From JANNVK01 sp031430435 (GTDB lineage: Bacteria; Acidobacteriota; Blastocatellia; Pyrinomonadales; Pyrinomonadaceae), in NCBI GenBank assembly GCA_031430435.1, contig JANPBM010000121.1:62001-126000 (forward strand): a stretch of 64,000 nt of DNA. Direction: 5' to 3'. The notes beneath the pieces were generated by a model. The model ran no database searches, was not told the DNA's origin, and was given only the letters and a program-made list of their open reading frames with translations. Positions 52,595-61,026 of this stretch are shown piece by piece (position 1 is the first letter of the stretch; each line of letters opens with the position of its first letter). A program made the position numbers and the translations under genes.

Positions 52595-53611
52595 TTACCG
52601 TAATTCCAACTTAAAATCTGCCTCGATTTGTCCGACAATATCACCGCGTCGGTTTGTTATTGCCATCGGCGAATACTCGGCAAGTTGTTTATTGTCAAGT
52701 AGTTCAAGTTGTCGTAAAAGTTCGATGACAACCACGGCTCTTGCCCGTTTATCATCGCCGTCCTCGATTTTGAACGCGATTCCCAAGCCCGTTTTATATT
52801 TTTCGGACGGCAAAATTCCTGCTAACCAAACGCCTTCCGCACCGATTTTGCAAATTATTTGCCCGTTTAATTCTTGCATTACAAGCGTGTCTAATCTTTC
52901 TGTTCCACCGACATTTTGCGGAAAATTCATCATCGCGGAAACGATTCTTTGACACGCGCTTTTCAGCTTTTCATCAAATGTTTGCGACGGAAAAACGAGT
53001 TTTGCAAAACTTTTTGCCATCGCGGAAATCGGCACCGCAAAATTTGGCGCGGCACAACCGTCAACCGCAAGTTTCACGTCTTCATATTCGCAAAACTGCT
53101 CGACGATTTTCAAAATTTGCTGCTGAATCGGATGATTAAATTCTTCGTAAGTCGTTAAATCGGCACCGATATATTTGGCAAAAGCAAGCATCGCCGAATG
53201 TTTACCCGAACAATTATTATGCAGTTGAGTCGGTAAATTATCTGCCCTAATCATCGAATTTGCGACCTGTTCGTTGAACGGCAAATGACTTCCGCAACGT
53301 AAATCTTGTTCGCTTAAACCACACTTTTCCAACATTTCAGCAGCAGTTTCAAGATGAAACTTCTCGCCCGAATGCGAACCGCAGGCAAGAGCAATTTCAT
53401 CATCGGAAAAGCCGAAATGTTCCGCGCCGCCGGATAATAAAAAAGGTAAAACTTGAAAAGGCTTTGCCGAACTGCGGAGAAAAGTTATGGTACTCGGATC
53501 GCCGATTTGAGCAAGCGTTTCGCCGTTACCGTCAACAATAATCAAATGTCCGCGATGAAGCGATTCGAGCGTTTCACCGCGAATAATTTTCGCTAAAATT
53601 TCAGAATTCAT
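52595..53611 (-). CDS. L-asparaginase II family protein
   Basis: 338 residues. The protein belongs to the asparaginase II type (COG4448-like): RGETLESLHRGHLIIVDGNG, TFLRSSAKPFQVLPFLLSGG, DEIALACGSHSGEKFH, and LHNNCSGKHSAMLAFAKYIG are its typical blocks, with RSSAKP and the CSGKHS motif. This family is distinct from the classic ansA/ansB enzymes. It hydrolyses asparagine to aspartate in the cytoplasm. No partner genes are adjacent. Convergent with wecB. Confidence 0.88.
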   Translation of the reverse strand: MNSEILAKIIRGETLESLHRGHLIIVDGNGETLAQIGDPSTITFLRSSAKPFQVLPFLLSGGAEHFGFSDDEIALACGSHSGEKFHLETAAEMLEKCGLSEQDLRCGSHLPFNEQVANSMIRADNLPTQLHNNCSGKHSAMLAFAKYIGADLTTYEEFNHPIQQQILKIVEQFCEYEDVKLAVDGCAAPNFAVPISAMAKSFAKLVFPSQTFDEKLKSACQRIVSAMMNFPQNVGGTERLDTLVMQELNGQIICKIGAEGVWLAGILPSEKYKTGLGIAFKIEDGDDKRARAVVVIELLRQLELLDNKQLAEYSPMAITNRRGDIVGQIEADFKLELR

Positions 53612-53782
53612 TGATTAAAAGTATGCCGCAATTTATCGCCACAATCAATAAAATGCCAAGCGAACCAGGCGGTGCAGGTAAATTGAAATAACGACAGTTT
53701 GCACCGATTAAAATTCCAATCAAAACTTAATGTCCACCGCTTAATCATAACGTTTGCATCGCTGTTTAAGCAAACGCGGCAT

Positions 53783-54247
53783 TTATCGCGGAAACAACAG
53801 CTTAAATCTTTCGCAGCAGACCAACATTGTTTCGTTAAATTCAAAACCTGCTTCTTTGCATTCTTTTGTAAAATAATCGCGGTGTCCTTTTCGCCAATCT
53901 TCAATGTTCTCATCGCCTTCGCCTTCCGCCTCAGCAAATTCAAAATCAACTTCTAAAAAAGGTACTTCACGAACTTCGGTTGTTTGAATAATGCCCAGCG
54001 GTTTTCCCGCAAAATCGGTTACAACACTATAAACGTTCATTATCGGAGCATTTTCAGGCTGTAATTTATTGATTAAACTAAGACCTGCGGTTGCCCGTTT
54101 TGTGCCGAAAATTACAAAATCTGCCAATTTAACAGACATTTCTTGCGAATCGCCGAAAAACCAAACTTGATACTCTTCGTTCGGATTTATGTTTGGATTT
54201 TGACGGCAACATTCTTGCCAAAATTCTTTTACAACTTCACTTTTCAT
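53783..54247 (-). CDS. ASCH-domain protein
   Basis: 154 residues. EYQVWFFGDSQEMSVKLADF, VIFGTKRATAGLSLINKL and DFAGKPLGIIQTTEVREVPF fit the ASCH fold (GxKxxTA-type motif, here GTKRATA). ASCH domains are linked to RNA processing or nucleoside deamidation and some are RNases or amidohydrolases; the role here is unknown. Its start overlaps the end of the ATP-grasp gene by 11 bases, so they are co-transcribed. The 171 bp between it and asparaginase hold no gene. Confidence 0.82.
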   Translation of the reverse strand: MKSEVVKEFWQECCRQNPNINPNEEYQVWFFGDSQEMSVKLADFVIFGTKRATAGLSLINKLQPENAPIMNVYSVVTDFAGKPLGIIQTTEVREVPFLEVDFEFAEAEGEGDENIEDWRKGHRDYFTKECKEAGFEFNETMLVCCERFKLLFPR

Positions 54248-55112
54248 AGTTTTTTAACCTTTTATCAACTGCTTCCGCAAAAAATTGCGGTGCGTTTTTG
54301 TCCATTCGCAAATATAACGCAGGTTCGATCAGTTCAAGTTCCATCAAGCAAAAATTATTGTCGTCGTCGCGGACAAAATCAATTCTGGCGTATAAAAGTT
54401 TTTCTTCAATTTGATTAAAAACCTTTTGCGCGGTTGCCGAAAGTTGTTTGGAAGGCTGAACTTGCGTGATAATTCCGCCGTGTTCTTCTTGGACGCGAAA
54501 ATCTTGCGGCTTTGGCGTTTTTAAGATTGTATGACTGTATTTTCCACCGAAATAAAACAACGAAAACTCGCCTTCTTCGACAATCTTCGGCATAAACGGT
54601 TGAACCATAAACTCTCTGTTTGCAAACATTTCAGTTAATTCGGGCAAAAATTCGGTTAATCGATAAGTATGTTCGGCGGTTGCGCTGACGATTGGTTTAA
54701 GAATAATTTCGTTTGTCTCGAAAAAAGTTTTCCACCTGTGAAAATCATCGTTTGTTACCGCTTTTTCGTCCCAAACGGTCGGAACAATTTTGATTCCTTT
54801 GCTCTCAAGTTCTCGCAAATATGTTTTTGCCAAATTCCATTCAACCGTCTTGAGCGAGTTTTCCAAATGCGCGGTCGAAGCCTCGATTTCACGCAAAACG
54901 CCGAGAAATTCAGCGGGAAATTGCTGATAATCCCAAGTTGTGCGGATGATTACGGCAATAAAATTGTTCCAATCAACCGTTTTATCTCGCCACGAAATTG
55001 TTTCCACGTTCCAGCCGAGATTTTCCAGCGGTTCAATGGCAAGTTCGTCGTCGCTGACGTAACCTTTCAAATCATTCATTGAAAGAAAGCAGATTTTGTT
55101 TTTGTCGGTCAT
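54237..55112 (-). CDS. ATP-grasp family ligase-like protein
   Basis: 291 residues. The three-part ATP-grasp layout can be followed: an N-terminal Rossmann-like part (KICFLSMNDLKGYVSDDELA), a central part (IILKPIVSATAEHTYRLTEF) with the ATP-binding Lys in IILKPI, and a C-terminal part (ARIDFVRDDDNNFCLMELEL then IEPALYLRMD) with Mg-binding acidic residues. It resembles small ATP-grasp proteins close to RimK/glutathione synthase. It should join a carboxylate to an amine or thiol, substrate unknown. Same strand as ASCH and pyrE. Confidence 0.85.
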   Translation of the reverse strand: MTDKNKICFLSMNDLKGYVSDDELAIEPLENLGWNVETISWRDKTVDWNNFIAVIIRTTWDYQQFPAEFLGVLREIEASTAHLENSLKTVEWNLAKTYLRELESKGIKIVPTVWDEKAVTNDDFHRWKTFFETNEIILKPIVSATAEHTYRLTEFLPELTEMFANREFMVQPFMPKIVEEGEFSLFYFGGKYSHTILKTPKPQDFRVQEEHGGIITQVQPSKQLSATAQKVFNQIEEKLLYARIDFVRDDDNNFCLMELELIEPALYLRMDKNAPQFFAEAVDKRLKNYEK

Positions 55113-55144
55113 TAGTCCTTAACTCTTTATATTCGCTTCACTTT

Positions 55145-55717
55145 TCACTTACTTCGGCTTCCGGGTTTGACGGCAATTTCGCCTTTTTTACAATTCGGGC
55201 AAAAATCCGGCGGATAAATTTCAACTTCCATCACGGCAAGCGCGATTCTTTTCACACCGACATCGGCTTTGCCGTTTGAACGGTCGATTATTGATGCCGC
55301 GAACGTAACTTTTCCACCGAGTTTTTCGATTACTTCGATACATTCAACCGTTGAACCGCCGGTTGTGATGACATCTTCGACAACCAAATATGTCGCGTCT
55401 TTCGGCACCGTAAAACCTCGCCTAAGCGTCATTTCGCCCTGTTGTCGTTCCGTCCAAATAAACGGTAAACCCAATGCTCGCGCGGTTTCGTAACCGATTA
55501 TAATTCCGCCGACGGCAGGTGAAACTACCGCGTCGAACTTTTGTAAATACACTTTTTCGGCAATCGCCCGCCCGAATTTTTCCGCGTCTTGCGGATTCTG
55601 CAAAGCCAACGCGCATTGCAGATAATTCGGAGAGTGCAAACCGCCGGAAAGAATAAAATGTCCGTCGAGAAATGCGTTTGTTTTTGTAAAATGTTCGATT
55701 ATGTCGTCTTTTTCCAT
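55145..55717 (-). CDS. pyrE: Orotate phosphoribosyltransferase
   Basis: 190 residues. The PRPP-binding motif is VVEDVITTGGSTVECIE. FILSGGLHSPNYLQCALALQ near the N terminus and DAVVSPAVGGIIIGYETARA support OPRTase rather than a salvage enzyme. It makes orotidine monophosphate in pyrimidine synthesis. The C-terminal end has FCPNCKKGEIAVKPGSRSK, with a Cys pair and extra basic residues as seen in one subgroup of this enzyme. First of a short run with the ATP-grasp and ASCH genes. Confidence 0.92.
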   Translation of the reverse strand: MEKDDIIEHFTKTNAFLDGHFILSGGLHSPNYLQCALALQNPQDAEKFGRAIAEKVYLQKFDAVVSPAVGGIIIGYETARALGLPFIWTERQQGEMTLRRGFTVPKDATYLVVEDVITTGGSTVECIEVIEKLGGKVTFAASIIDRSNGKADVGVKRIALAVMEVEIYPPDFCPNCKKGEIAVKPGSRSK

Positions 55718-55760
55718 CTTGTTTTTGAATTTTGCGCGTTTCCTGTCTAAAATCTAATCA

Positions 55761-56561
55761 ATGCCAACACCTTCTAATCTAATTTCCGACTCGCTTTTAG
55801 TCAATGAAACTATCAAACTTCTGCAACTTTGCGGCGGAACAACGACCGTGATTGAAATCGTCGAAATTGTTATGAAAATCCGGAATCCGATTCCTGATTT
55901 AGCTAAACTTTTGGTTTCGGATGTGGTTAAAAATGATCCGAGATTATCGTTAAACGATGATATAGTTGAACTTATTCCGCTTGACCACGATTCGCGCAAT
56001 TTATTTGAAACCGATTATGTGGTTTTTGATTTTGAAACGACGGGTGCGAAAGTTCCGCCGTGTCGCGTGACGGAAGTCGGCGCATATCGCGTCAAAGACG
56101 GCAAAATTGTCGGTGAATTTCAAACTTTAATAAATCCCGAATGCGAAATTCCGCTCTTTATTACGCAACTGACGCGAATTTCGGACTCAATGGTCAGAAA
56201 CGCTCCGAAGTTTGCGGAAATCGCGGCGGATTTGCTTGATTTTATGGGCGATTCTGTTTTGGTTGCGCACAACGCCCAATTCGATATGATGTTTTTGAAT
56301 CACGAAATCGGACTGATTCATCAAGGTTATAAAATGAAAAACCCGCAACTTTGCACCGTCAAACTTTCCCGACGGTTGTTGCCGCACATCGAAAATCACA
56401 AATTAAACACGGTTGCCCGACATTTTTGCGTTGATTTAACCAATCATCATCGCGCCGCCGCCGATGCGCACGCCACCGCCAAAATTTTTATCAACCTGCT
56501 TGAAGATTTACAGAGCAAAGGCGTAAACGATTTGGCAGGAGCGAGAAAATTCAAACTTTAA
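55761..56561 (+). CDS. DEDDh 3'-5' exonuclease (DNA polymerase III epsilon-like)
   Basis: 266 residues. The exonuclease part is at ~85-260 with all motifs: Exo I VFDFETTGAKV, Exo II AHNAQFDMMFLNHE, and Exo III HHRAAADAHATAKIF, the DEDDh type. The N-terminal ~80 residues (LISDSLLVNETIKLLQLCGG) form an unrecognised helical domain, possibly winged helix. It could proofread or act in repair. Similar stand-alone enzymes occur beside UvrC-like proteins, but none is here. It overlaps the convergent TPR gene by four bases. Confidence 0.9.
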   Translation: MPTPSNLISDSLLVNETIKLLQLCGGTTTVIEIVEIVMKIRNPIPDLAKLLVSDVVKNDPRLSLNDDIVELIPLDHDSRNLFETDYVVFDFETTGAKVPPCRVTEVGAYRVKDGKIVGEFQTLINPECEIPLFITQLTRISDSMVRNAPKFAEIAADLLDFMGDSVLVAHNAQFDMMFLNHEIGLIHQGYKMKNPQLCTVKLSRRLLPHIENHKLNTVARHFCVDLTNHHRAAADAHATAKIFINLLEDLQSKGVNDLAGARKFKL

Positions 56562-57643
56562 TCGAATATGAAGTAAAAATAACCGCGCATTTTTCGCGTT
56601 TCGTTGTGATAGTTGAAAGGTCGCACAGTCAGTTTCAGCGTCTCGGTTTCCACTTTTTGTTTGTCCGATTTATCGTTTGTTTTAGCGGTTGCTTCGATTA
56701 TTTTGCCGGTTTCGTCAACTAAAATATCGACAATGATTATTTTACCTTTTTTGAGTTCTTTTCCATTCAAGTGCTGATTTAAAAGGTCTTTACTTCTCAA
56801 AGTTAAGTCAAAATTTGGCGTGATTTCTTCGGTTCGTCCCGCCAATTTGTTTATTCTTTGTTTGATTTCGGCAACTTCGGTTCGGCGTTCGCTCATTGTC
56901 AAAATTCTCGCCGTCGGACGTAAACATTTCAACAATAACTTGCTGTCTTTCCCGAATTTTGTTTCAATTTCTGTTTGATACGACTCATACCAAGGCAGAG
57001 CTTTTTCAAAATTTACATATTTTAAATAAAAATCAGCAAACTCGATATAAGTCCTGAGCGTCAATTCGCTGTCTTTGCCTAAAGTTTTTTCGTGCAAAGC
57101 AATCGACTGCATATAAAGCGATTCGACTTCATCGATACGCAGACGAATTTCTTCGACAGACGTAAGTTGTTTACCTCTGAAATTATTTATAATCCACGCC
57201 AGTTGACCTTTGATTGTTGCCGTTTGGGTAGTTTCAACAACGGATTTTTTGTTGTAAATTTTGAGCGCTTCGCGGAATAAATCTTCCGTGTTGCCGGCTG
57301 ATCCATTATTTTCGTCTCGCGCCAGAATTGCTCGCTGTCTTTCGACTGATTGTTGATTGCTTATTCGGGTCAGCGTTTCCGACTGTCGCGTTCTGAGTTT
57401 TTCTGTTTGTAGAATTGCTAAATTGGTAATTGCATCGGCGTAGGATTCCGAAGTGTCGGACGTTTTCTTTTCGATCTTGACAATTTTTTCGGCAATCTCG
57501 ATTGCTTTGTCGATTTTTCCTTGTCGAAAAAGCACGCCGGCTTCTTTGTACAGCTTATCAAGTTCGGTTTGCGAATCATTTTGCGAAAATACGGAAAATA
57601 CTGAAACTGCGCAGATAATTATTGTCAACGTTAGTTTTTTCAT
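56558..57643 (-). CDS. Secreted TPR protein with TonB-C-like end
   Basis: 361 residues with a signal peptide (MKKLTLTIIICAVSVFSVFS). TPR-like helices fill ~25-270: AGVLFRQGKIDKAIEIAEKI. The C-terminal ~85 residues (KGKIIIVDILVDETGKIIEA) look like a TonB C-terminal/energy-transducer-like domain, GKII...ETGKI...TETLKLTVRPF. Such domains bind peptidoglycan or outer-membrane partners. No membrane helix besides the signal. Function unknown. Confidence 0.78.
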   Translation of the reverse strand: MKKLTLTIIICAVSVFSVFSQNDSQTELDKLYKEAGVLFRQGKIDKAIEIAEKIVKIEKKTSDTSESYADAITNLAILQTEKLRTRQSETLTRISNQQSVERQRAILARDENNGSAGNTEDLFREALKIYNKKSVVETTQTATIKGQLAWIINNFRGKQLTSVEEIRLRIDEVESLYMQSIALHEKTLGKDSELTLRTYIEFADFYLKYVNFEKALPWYESYQTEIETKFGKDSKLLLKCLRPTARILTMSERRTEVAEIKQRINKLAGRTEEITPNFDLTLRSKDLLNQHLNGKELKKGKIIIVDILVDETGKIIEATAKTNDKSDKQKVETETLKLTVRPFNYHNETRKMRGYFYFIFD

Positions 57644-57794
57644 CGGTAAACTTCTCTACTTTCTTTTTTCTTCTGCACCATAATCAATAAATGAGTTTTT
57701 GACAATGACTAAATAAGTTTTCCGGCAACAATGTTTAAGAATTAAAACTGCGTGAATGTTTTTTGAAGAATTTAATCGGTAAATATATCCGAAG

Positions 57795-59003
57795 CTAAAC
57801 GAGATCGACGACTTTTTTGCCTTTCACGGTCAGCATCAAAAATGCCGCGATAATCGAAAGTATTGCACTAAACAGAAACGCGGTTGTCGCTCCGAACCAA
57901 CTCCAAATACCACCAAGCAAAAGACTTGCGGGAAAAACCGTAACGCCGAACGCAAACGCATAAAGTCCGTAAGCCGTTCCGCGTTTGTCGTCTTCGACCA
58001 AATCCGCGACCAACGCTTTTTCCGCTCCTTCCGTCAAGCCGAAATATACGCCGTAAATTGTAAATAAAACCCAAGTTTGCCACGCGTCGTTCACAAACGC
58101 GAAACCTGCGTACACGCCGGCATACACAAGCCAGCCCGAAAATATCATTGATTTTCTGCCGAATTTATCGGATAAACCACCGCCGATGATTGAAAAAATA
58201 ACCTTGCTGATGTGCAGAACCATCCACAAAATCGGCAGCATTGCCGTTGAAATTCCCGAATCTTTTGCCCGCAAAAGCAAAAACGCATCAGACGAATTAG
58301 ACAGTGTAAAAATTGCGATAACGACCAAGAATCGCTTAAAATTCCCGTCGAATTCGCTCAACGAAAGTTTAACTTTCGGTTTTGATTCGGTAATTTGTTT
58401 CGGTTCGCGGACAAAAAAAGTTATTACCAATACACCCAAAATCACGGGAATCGAGGCGAACAAAAAAACATTTTGATATTCGGAAACGGTTGGAGAAGCG
58501 GAATTTACGGCGATGAAATAGATTAAAACCGTGGCAATAAGCGGACCGAAAACTGCTCCGAGATGATCTGCCGCCCGATTGAAACCAAACGCCATTCCGC
58601 GTTGCGCGGGCGAAACTTCCGCCGCCAAAAGAGCATCTCGCGGCGTTCCGCGAATCCCTTTTCCGATGCGGTCAGTCAATCGCACGAACAAAACTTGTTG
58701 CCACGAAGCAACAAACGCAAGCAACGGTCGCGTAATTGCTGCAAGTCCGTAACCTGCTATAATCAAAGGCTTTCGGCGTTGAAATTTGTCGCTGATATAA
58801 CCCGAAAACAGTTTCAGCAAACTCGCGGTTGATTCGGCAATTCCCTCGATTGCGCCGATTGCAAACGGCGACGCACCGAGCGAAAGCGCCAAAAATGTCG
58901 GCAAGAGCGGATAGATTATTTCGCTTGAAGTATCGTTCAGCAAACTGACGAAGCTCAACGCCCAAACGTTGCGAGGCAGATTTTTATATTTTTCCCAAAA
59001 CAT
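57795..59003 (-). CDS. MFS transporter
   Basis: 402 residues from ATG 59003, which overlaps the stop of the upstream gene (TGATG). Twelve hydrophobic helices are apparent. RLTDRIGKGIRGTPRDALLA and GGGLSDKFGRKSMIFSGWL hold the two MFS A-type loops (G-x-LSDRxGRR). Residues 1-25 (MFWEKYKNLPRNVWALSFVS) lead into helix 1 with LLNDTSSEIIYPLLP, typical of one MFS drug/metabolite subgroup. Substrate unknown. The third gene of a short operon with yacG. Confidence 0.9.
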   Translation of the reverse strand: MFWEKYKNLPRNVWALSFVSLLNDTSSEIIYPLLPTFLALSLGASPFAIGAIEGIAESTASLLKLFSGYISDKFQRRKPLIIAGYGLAAITRPLLAFVASWQQVLFVRLTDRIGKGIRGTPRDALLAAEVSPAQRGMAFGFNRAADHLGAVFGPLIATVLIYFIAVNSASPTVSEYQNVFLFASIPVILGVLVITFFVREPKQITESKPKVKLSLSEFDGNFKRFLVVIAIFTLSNSSDAFLLLRAKDSGISTAMLPILWMVLHISKVIFSIIGGGLSDKFGRKSMIFSGWLVYAGVYAGFAFVNDAWQTWVLFTIYGVYFGLTEGAEKALVADLVEDDKRGTAYGLYAFAFGVTVFPASLLLGGIWSWFGATTAFLFSAILSIIAAFLMLTVKGKKVVDLV

Positions 59004-59257
59004 CAACGCTTTTGTTGGATCGGCGGTTTGCTTCCGTCGCCGCTTGAACTGCCGAAGTAAAGAAGGGAAACTCCGCCGATAATCGCAACCAGTAAAATAA
59101 TTGCCACAATCGTCATCCGAACAGCCATTTTCACGGTGCGTTTGACCATTTTGAAAACAATAAACGCGATTGTCGCAAGCACAAGGAAAAATCCGACGGC
59201 AACGGCTATTCCAATCGGATTTGAAGCTGAAATCGGTGAAATATCAAACAATATCAT
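59003..59257 (-). CDS. Small membrane protein between yacG and MFS genes
   Basis: 84 residues from ATG 59257, with GGAG nine bases upstream; it overlaps the yacG stop by four bases. Two membrane helices: IGIAVAVGFFLVLATIAFIV and MTIVAIILLVAIIGGVSLLY, with basic residues between (KMVKRTVKMAVR). The tail is polar. No family recognised. Chained ATG overlaps with yacG and the MFS gene point to one transcript. Confidence 0.75.
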   Translation of the reverse strand: MILFDISPISASNPIGIAVAVGFFLVLATIAFIVFKMVKRTVKMAVRMTIVAIILLVAIIGGVSLLYFGSSSGDGSKPPIQQKR

Positions 59258-59457
59258 AAGTTTTTCTCCGCGTTTGCCTTTTCGATTTGATATAAATCTT
59301 CTTCGGTCAAACCTGTGTTTTCCGCCGGCAACGCAAATTCTTCGTCTGCCCACGCGCCAAAATCAATCAGTTTGCAACGCTCCGAACAAAACGGTCGAAA
59401 TTCGTTTCCGCTGTATTCACTTGTATTTCCACAATTCGGACATTTTACTAAAGGCAT
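59254..59457 (-). CDS. yacG: YacG-type DNA gyrase inhibitor
   Basis: 67 residues. The zinc module CPNCGNTSEYSGNEFRPFCS followed by ERCKLIDFGAWADEEFALP matches YacG: a Cys4 zinc finger (CPNC and CSERC) and the conserved LIDFGAWADEE... helix. In Escherichia coli YacG binds GyrB and inhibits DNA gyrase. Length is normal. First gene of the yacG, small membrane protein, MFS run. Confidence 0.93.
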   Translation of the reverse strand: MPLVKCPNCGNTSEYSGNEFRPFCSERCKLIDFGAWADEEFALPAENTGLTEEDLYQIEKANAEKNL

Positions 59458-59626
59458 AAATTAAATTAAAAATGTAAAATTCAAAACGCAAAATTGATAC
59501 TAACTTTCTTATCGTTCAGATTCAAGAAAAACCGGATAAAAGGCAAAATAAAGTGTAAAATGAACTTTAGTTTTTGAAACTGCGTATTTAGCAAAGGACG
59601 AATAACAGACGACAAAGGACAAAAAT

Positions 59627-60691
59627 ATGGCTGATTATAAAGAACGTTTTGAATCGTGGCAGAAACAGGCGAAAGACAAATTCGATGAAATCGACAAACA
59701 ATTCGGCATCACGGGCAAATTGGAAGAAGGCGCGAAAGCCGTCAAACAAACTGCCGAAAAAGGCGTTGAAGCGATGAAAGAAGGCGTTGACAAATTAAAG
59801 GTCGAAGCCGAAAAAACCGAAGTCGGCAAACAAGCCGTAAAGGTTGCGGAAAGTACCTTCAAAACTGCCGAAAAGACCGCCAAATCTGTTTACGACGCAA
59901 GCGAACCATTCCGCGACGCAGCCGAAGACGCAGGAAAAAACGCCGGTGAAGTGGTCAAAGACGTTGGCGGAATGGCGGGCGAAGTCGTCAAAGAAGCGAG
60001 TAAAAAAGCCGGTGAAGTTCTGCACGTTGCGAGCGAAAAGGCATCAGAGGTTTTTGAAGATGCCAGCCAAACTTTCAAACAAACATCGAAAACCGCGGCA
60101 GATATTTTCGGCTTCGGTTCAAGCCTCGGAAAAACCATCGATTCAGCGTATAAAACTTTGGCAAAAACCGCAGATTGGATTGCGGAAAATCCGTTGCAAG
60201 CCGCCGGCACAAGCGTTTCGATGTTGGTCGGAGCAGGTTTGGGAGTCGGGTTTTCGCTCGTTTCGTCAAATTGGCTGTTTCATTCGGCGTTGCCCGCGTG
60301 GAGCGTCAAACGAATCGGCGATGAATTTACGGGCTATTTGAAAGCGCAGGAAAACTTGCTCAACCTCGGCGAACTGAACGAAGCCGAAGTTGAGCGTGTA
60401 AAATTTGAACGCGATATTGTCAAATTTGTCGGTTCGCCGTTGCTCGGAGCATTCAGTTTTGGCGCAGGCGCGATGATGTTTGCTCAAATTTTTAATCCGA
60501 AAACGATCACAGGCGCGCCGATCAGTTGGCTGTTGGGCGGAAATCCTTTGCTTGAAGGAGTTTGGCTGTTCGGCAACGGCTTGGTTTGTTTCAAAATCGG
60601 TGTCGAATTTTTTATGATTTCGCTTGAAGACAACGGCGACGTACAGAAAATTGTGAAGGAAATAAAAGGAATGTTGCCGCAAGCAAGTTAA
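59627..60691 (+). CDS. Amphipathic-helix repeat membrane protein, unknown
   Basis: 354 residues; ATG 59627 follows AAAGGAC. Residues ~15-165 are Lys/Ala/Glu-rich with repeated helical blocks such as EVVKDVGGMAGEVVKEASKK and AGEVLHVASEKASEVFEDAS, resembling the 11-residue repeats of LEA or apolipoprotein-like proteins. Residues ~190-345 contain several hydrophobic helices: LQAAGTSVSMLVGAGLGVGF and ISWLLGGNPLLEGVWLFGNG. So a long soluble helix is attached to a membrane part. Function unknown; a stress or membrane-shaping role is a guess. Followed by a strong terminator. Confidence 0.75.
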   Translation: MADYKERFESWQKQAKDKFDEIDKQFGITGKLEEGAKAVKQTAEKGVEAMKEGVDKLKVEAEKTEVGKQAVKVAESTFKTAEKTAKSVYDASEPFRDAAEDAGKNAGEVVKDVGGMAGEVVKEASKKAGEVLHVASEKASEVFEDASQTFKQTSKTAADIFGFGSSLGKTIDSAYKTLAKTADWIAENPLQAAGTSVSMLVGAGLGVGFSLVSSNWLFHSALPAWSVKRIGDEFTGYLKAQENLLNLGELNEAEVERVKFERDIVKFVGSPLLGAFSFGAGAMMFAQIFNPKTITGAPISWLLGGNPLLEGVWLFGNGLVCFKIGVEFFMISLEDNGDVQKIVKEIKGMLPQAS

Positions 60692-60709
60692 ATTGTTTTC
60701 GATAAACGC

Positions 60710-60743
60710 AAAAAAGTCCGACGAAAACTCGCCGGACTTTTTT
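60710..60743 (+). terminator. Intrinsic terminator after the helical-repeat gene
   Basis: AAAAAAGTCCGACGA and TCGCCGGACTTTTTT pair over 15 bases with one mismatch around a four-base loop, ending in a T run. It begins 19 bp after the stop codon at 60691. Because A and T runs flank both ends it may work in both directions. Confidence 0.85.
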
Positions 60744-61026
60744 ATTTTTACCAACTCCGCAGGTAAGAGCAGTCTTTACCTTATAATTGTTACAAATAAT
60801 AGCTTTACAGTTTTTGTTTATATTTTGCATACGGTTTTTTTACATTTTCACCGTTTTTCAATCGTTTTTTACTCTAATTTTAAGTTTAAAATACTCATCG
60901 TTTTATTCAATATTTTCTCGCCGAATAATCAAAATAATTGCCAAAAAATCCTTGACTTCCGTGCCAAACGAAGCGAACGTGTATGTATCAGCTAAAACGC
61001 TGTAAATACTTGGAAATAGACCACTT

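Noticed and set aside
53608..53949. 113-residue ORF on the - strand after the ASCH gene
   Set aside because: Mostly overlaps the ASCH gene in another frame and ends in composition typical of non-coding DNA.
59844..60341. 165-residue ORF in another + frame of the helical-repeat gene
   Set aside because: Lys/Arg/Pro-rich shadow that arises from the repeat; the main frame has the ribosome binding site and clear helices.
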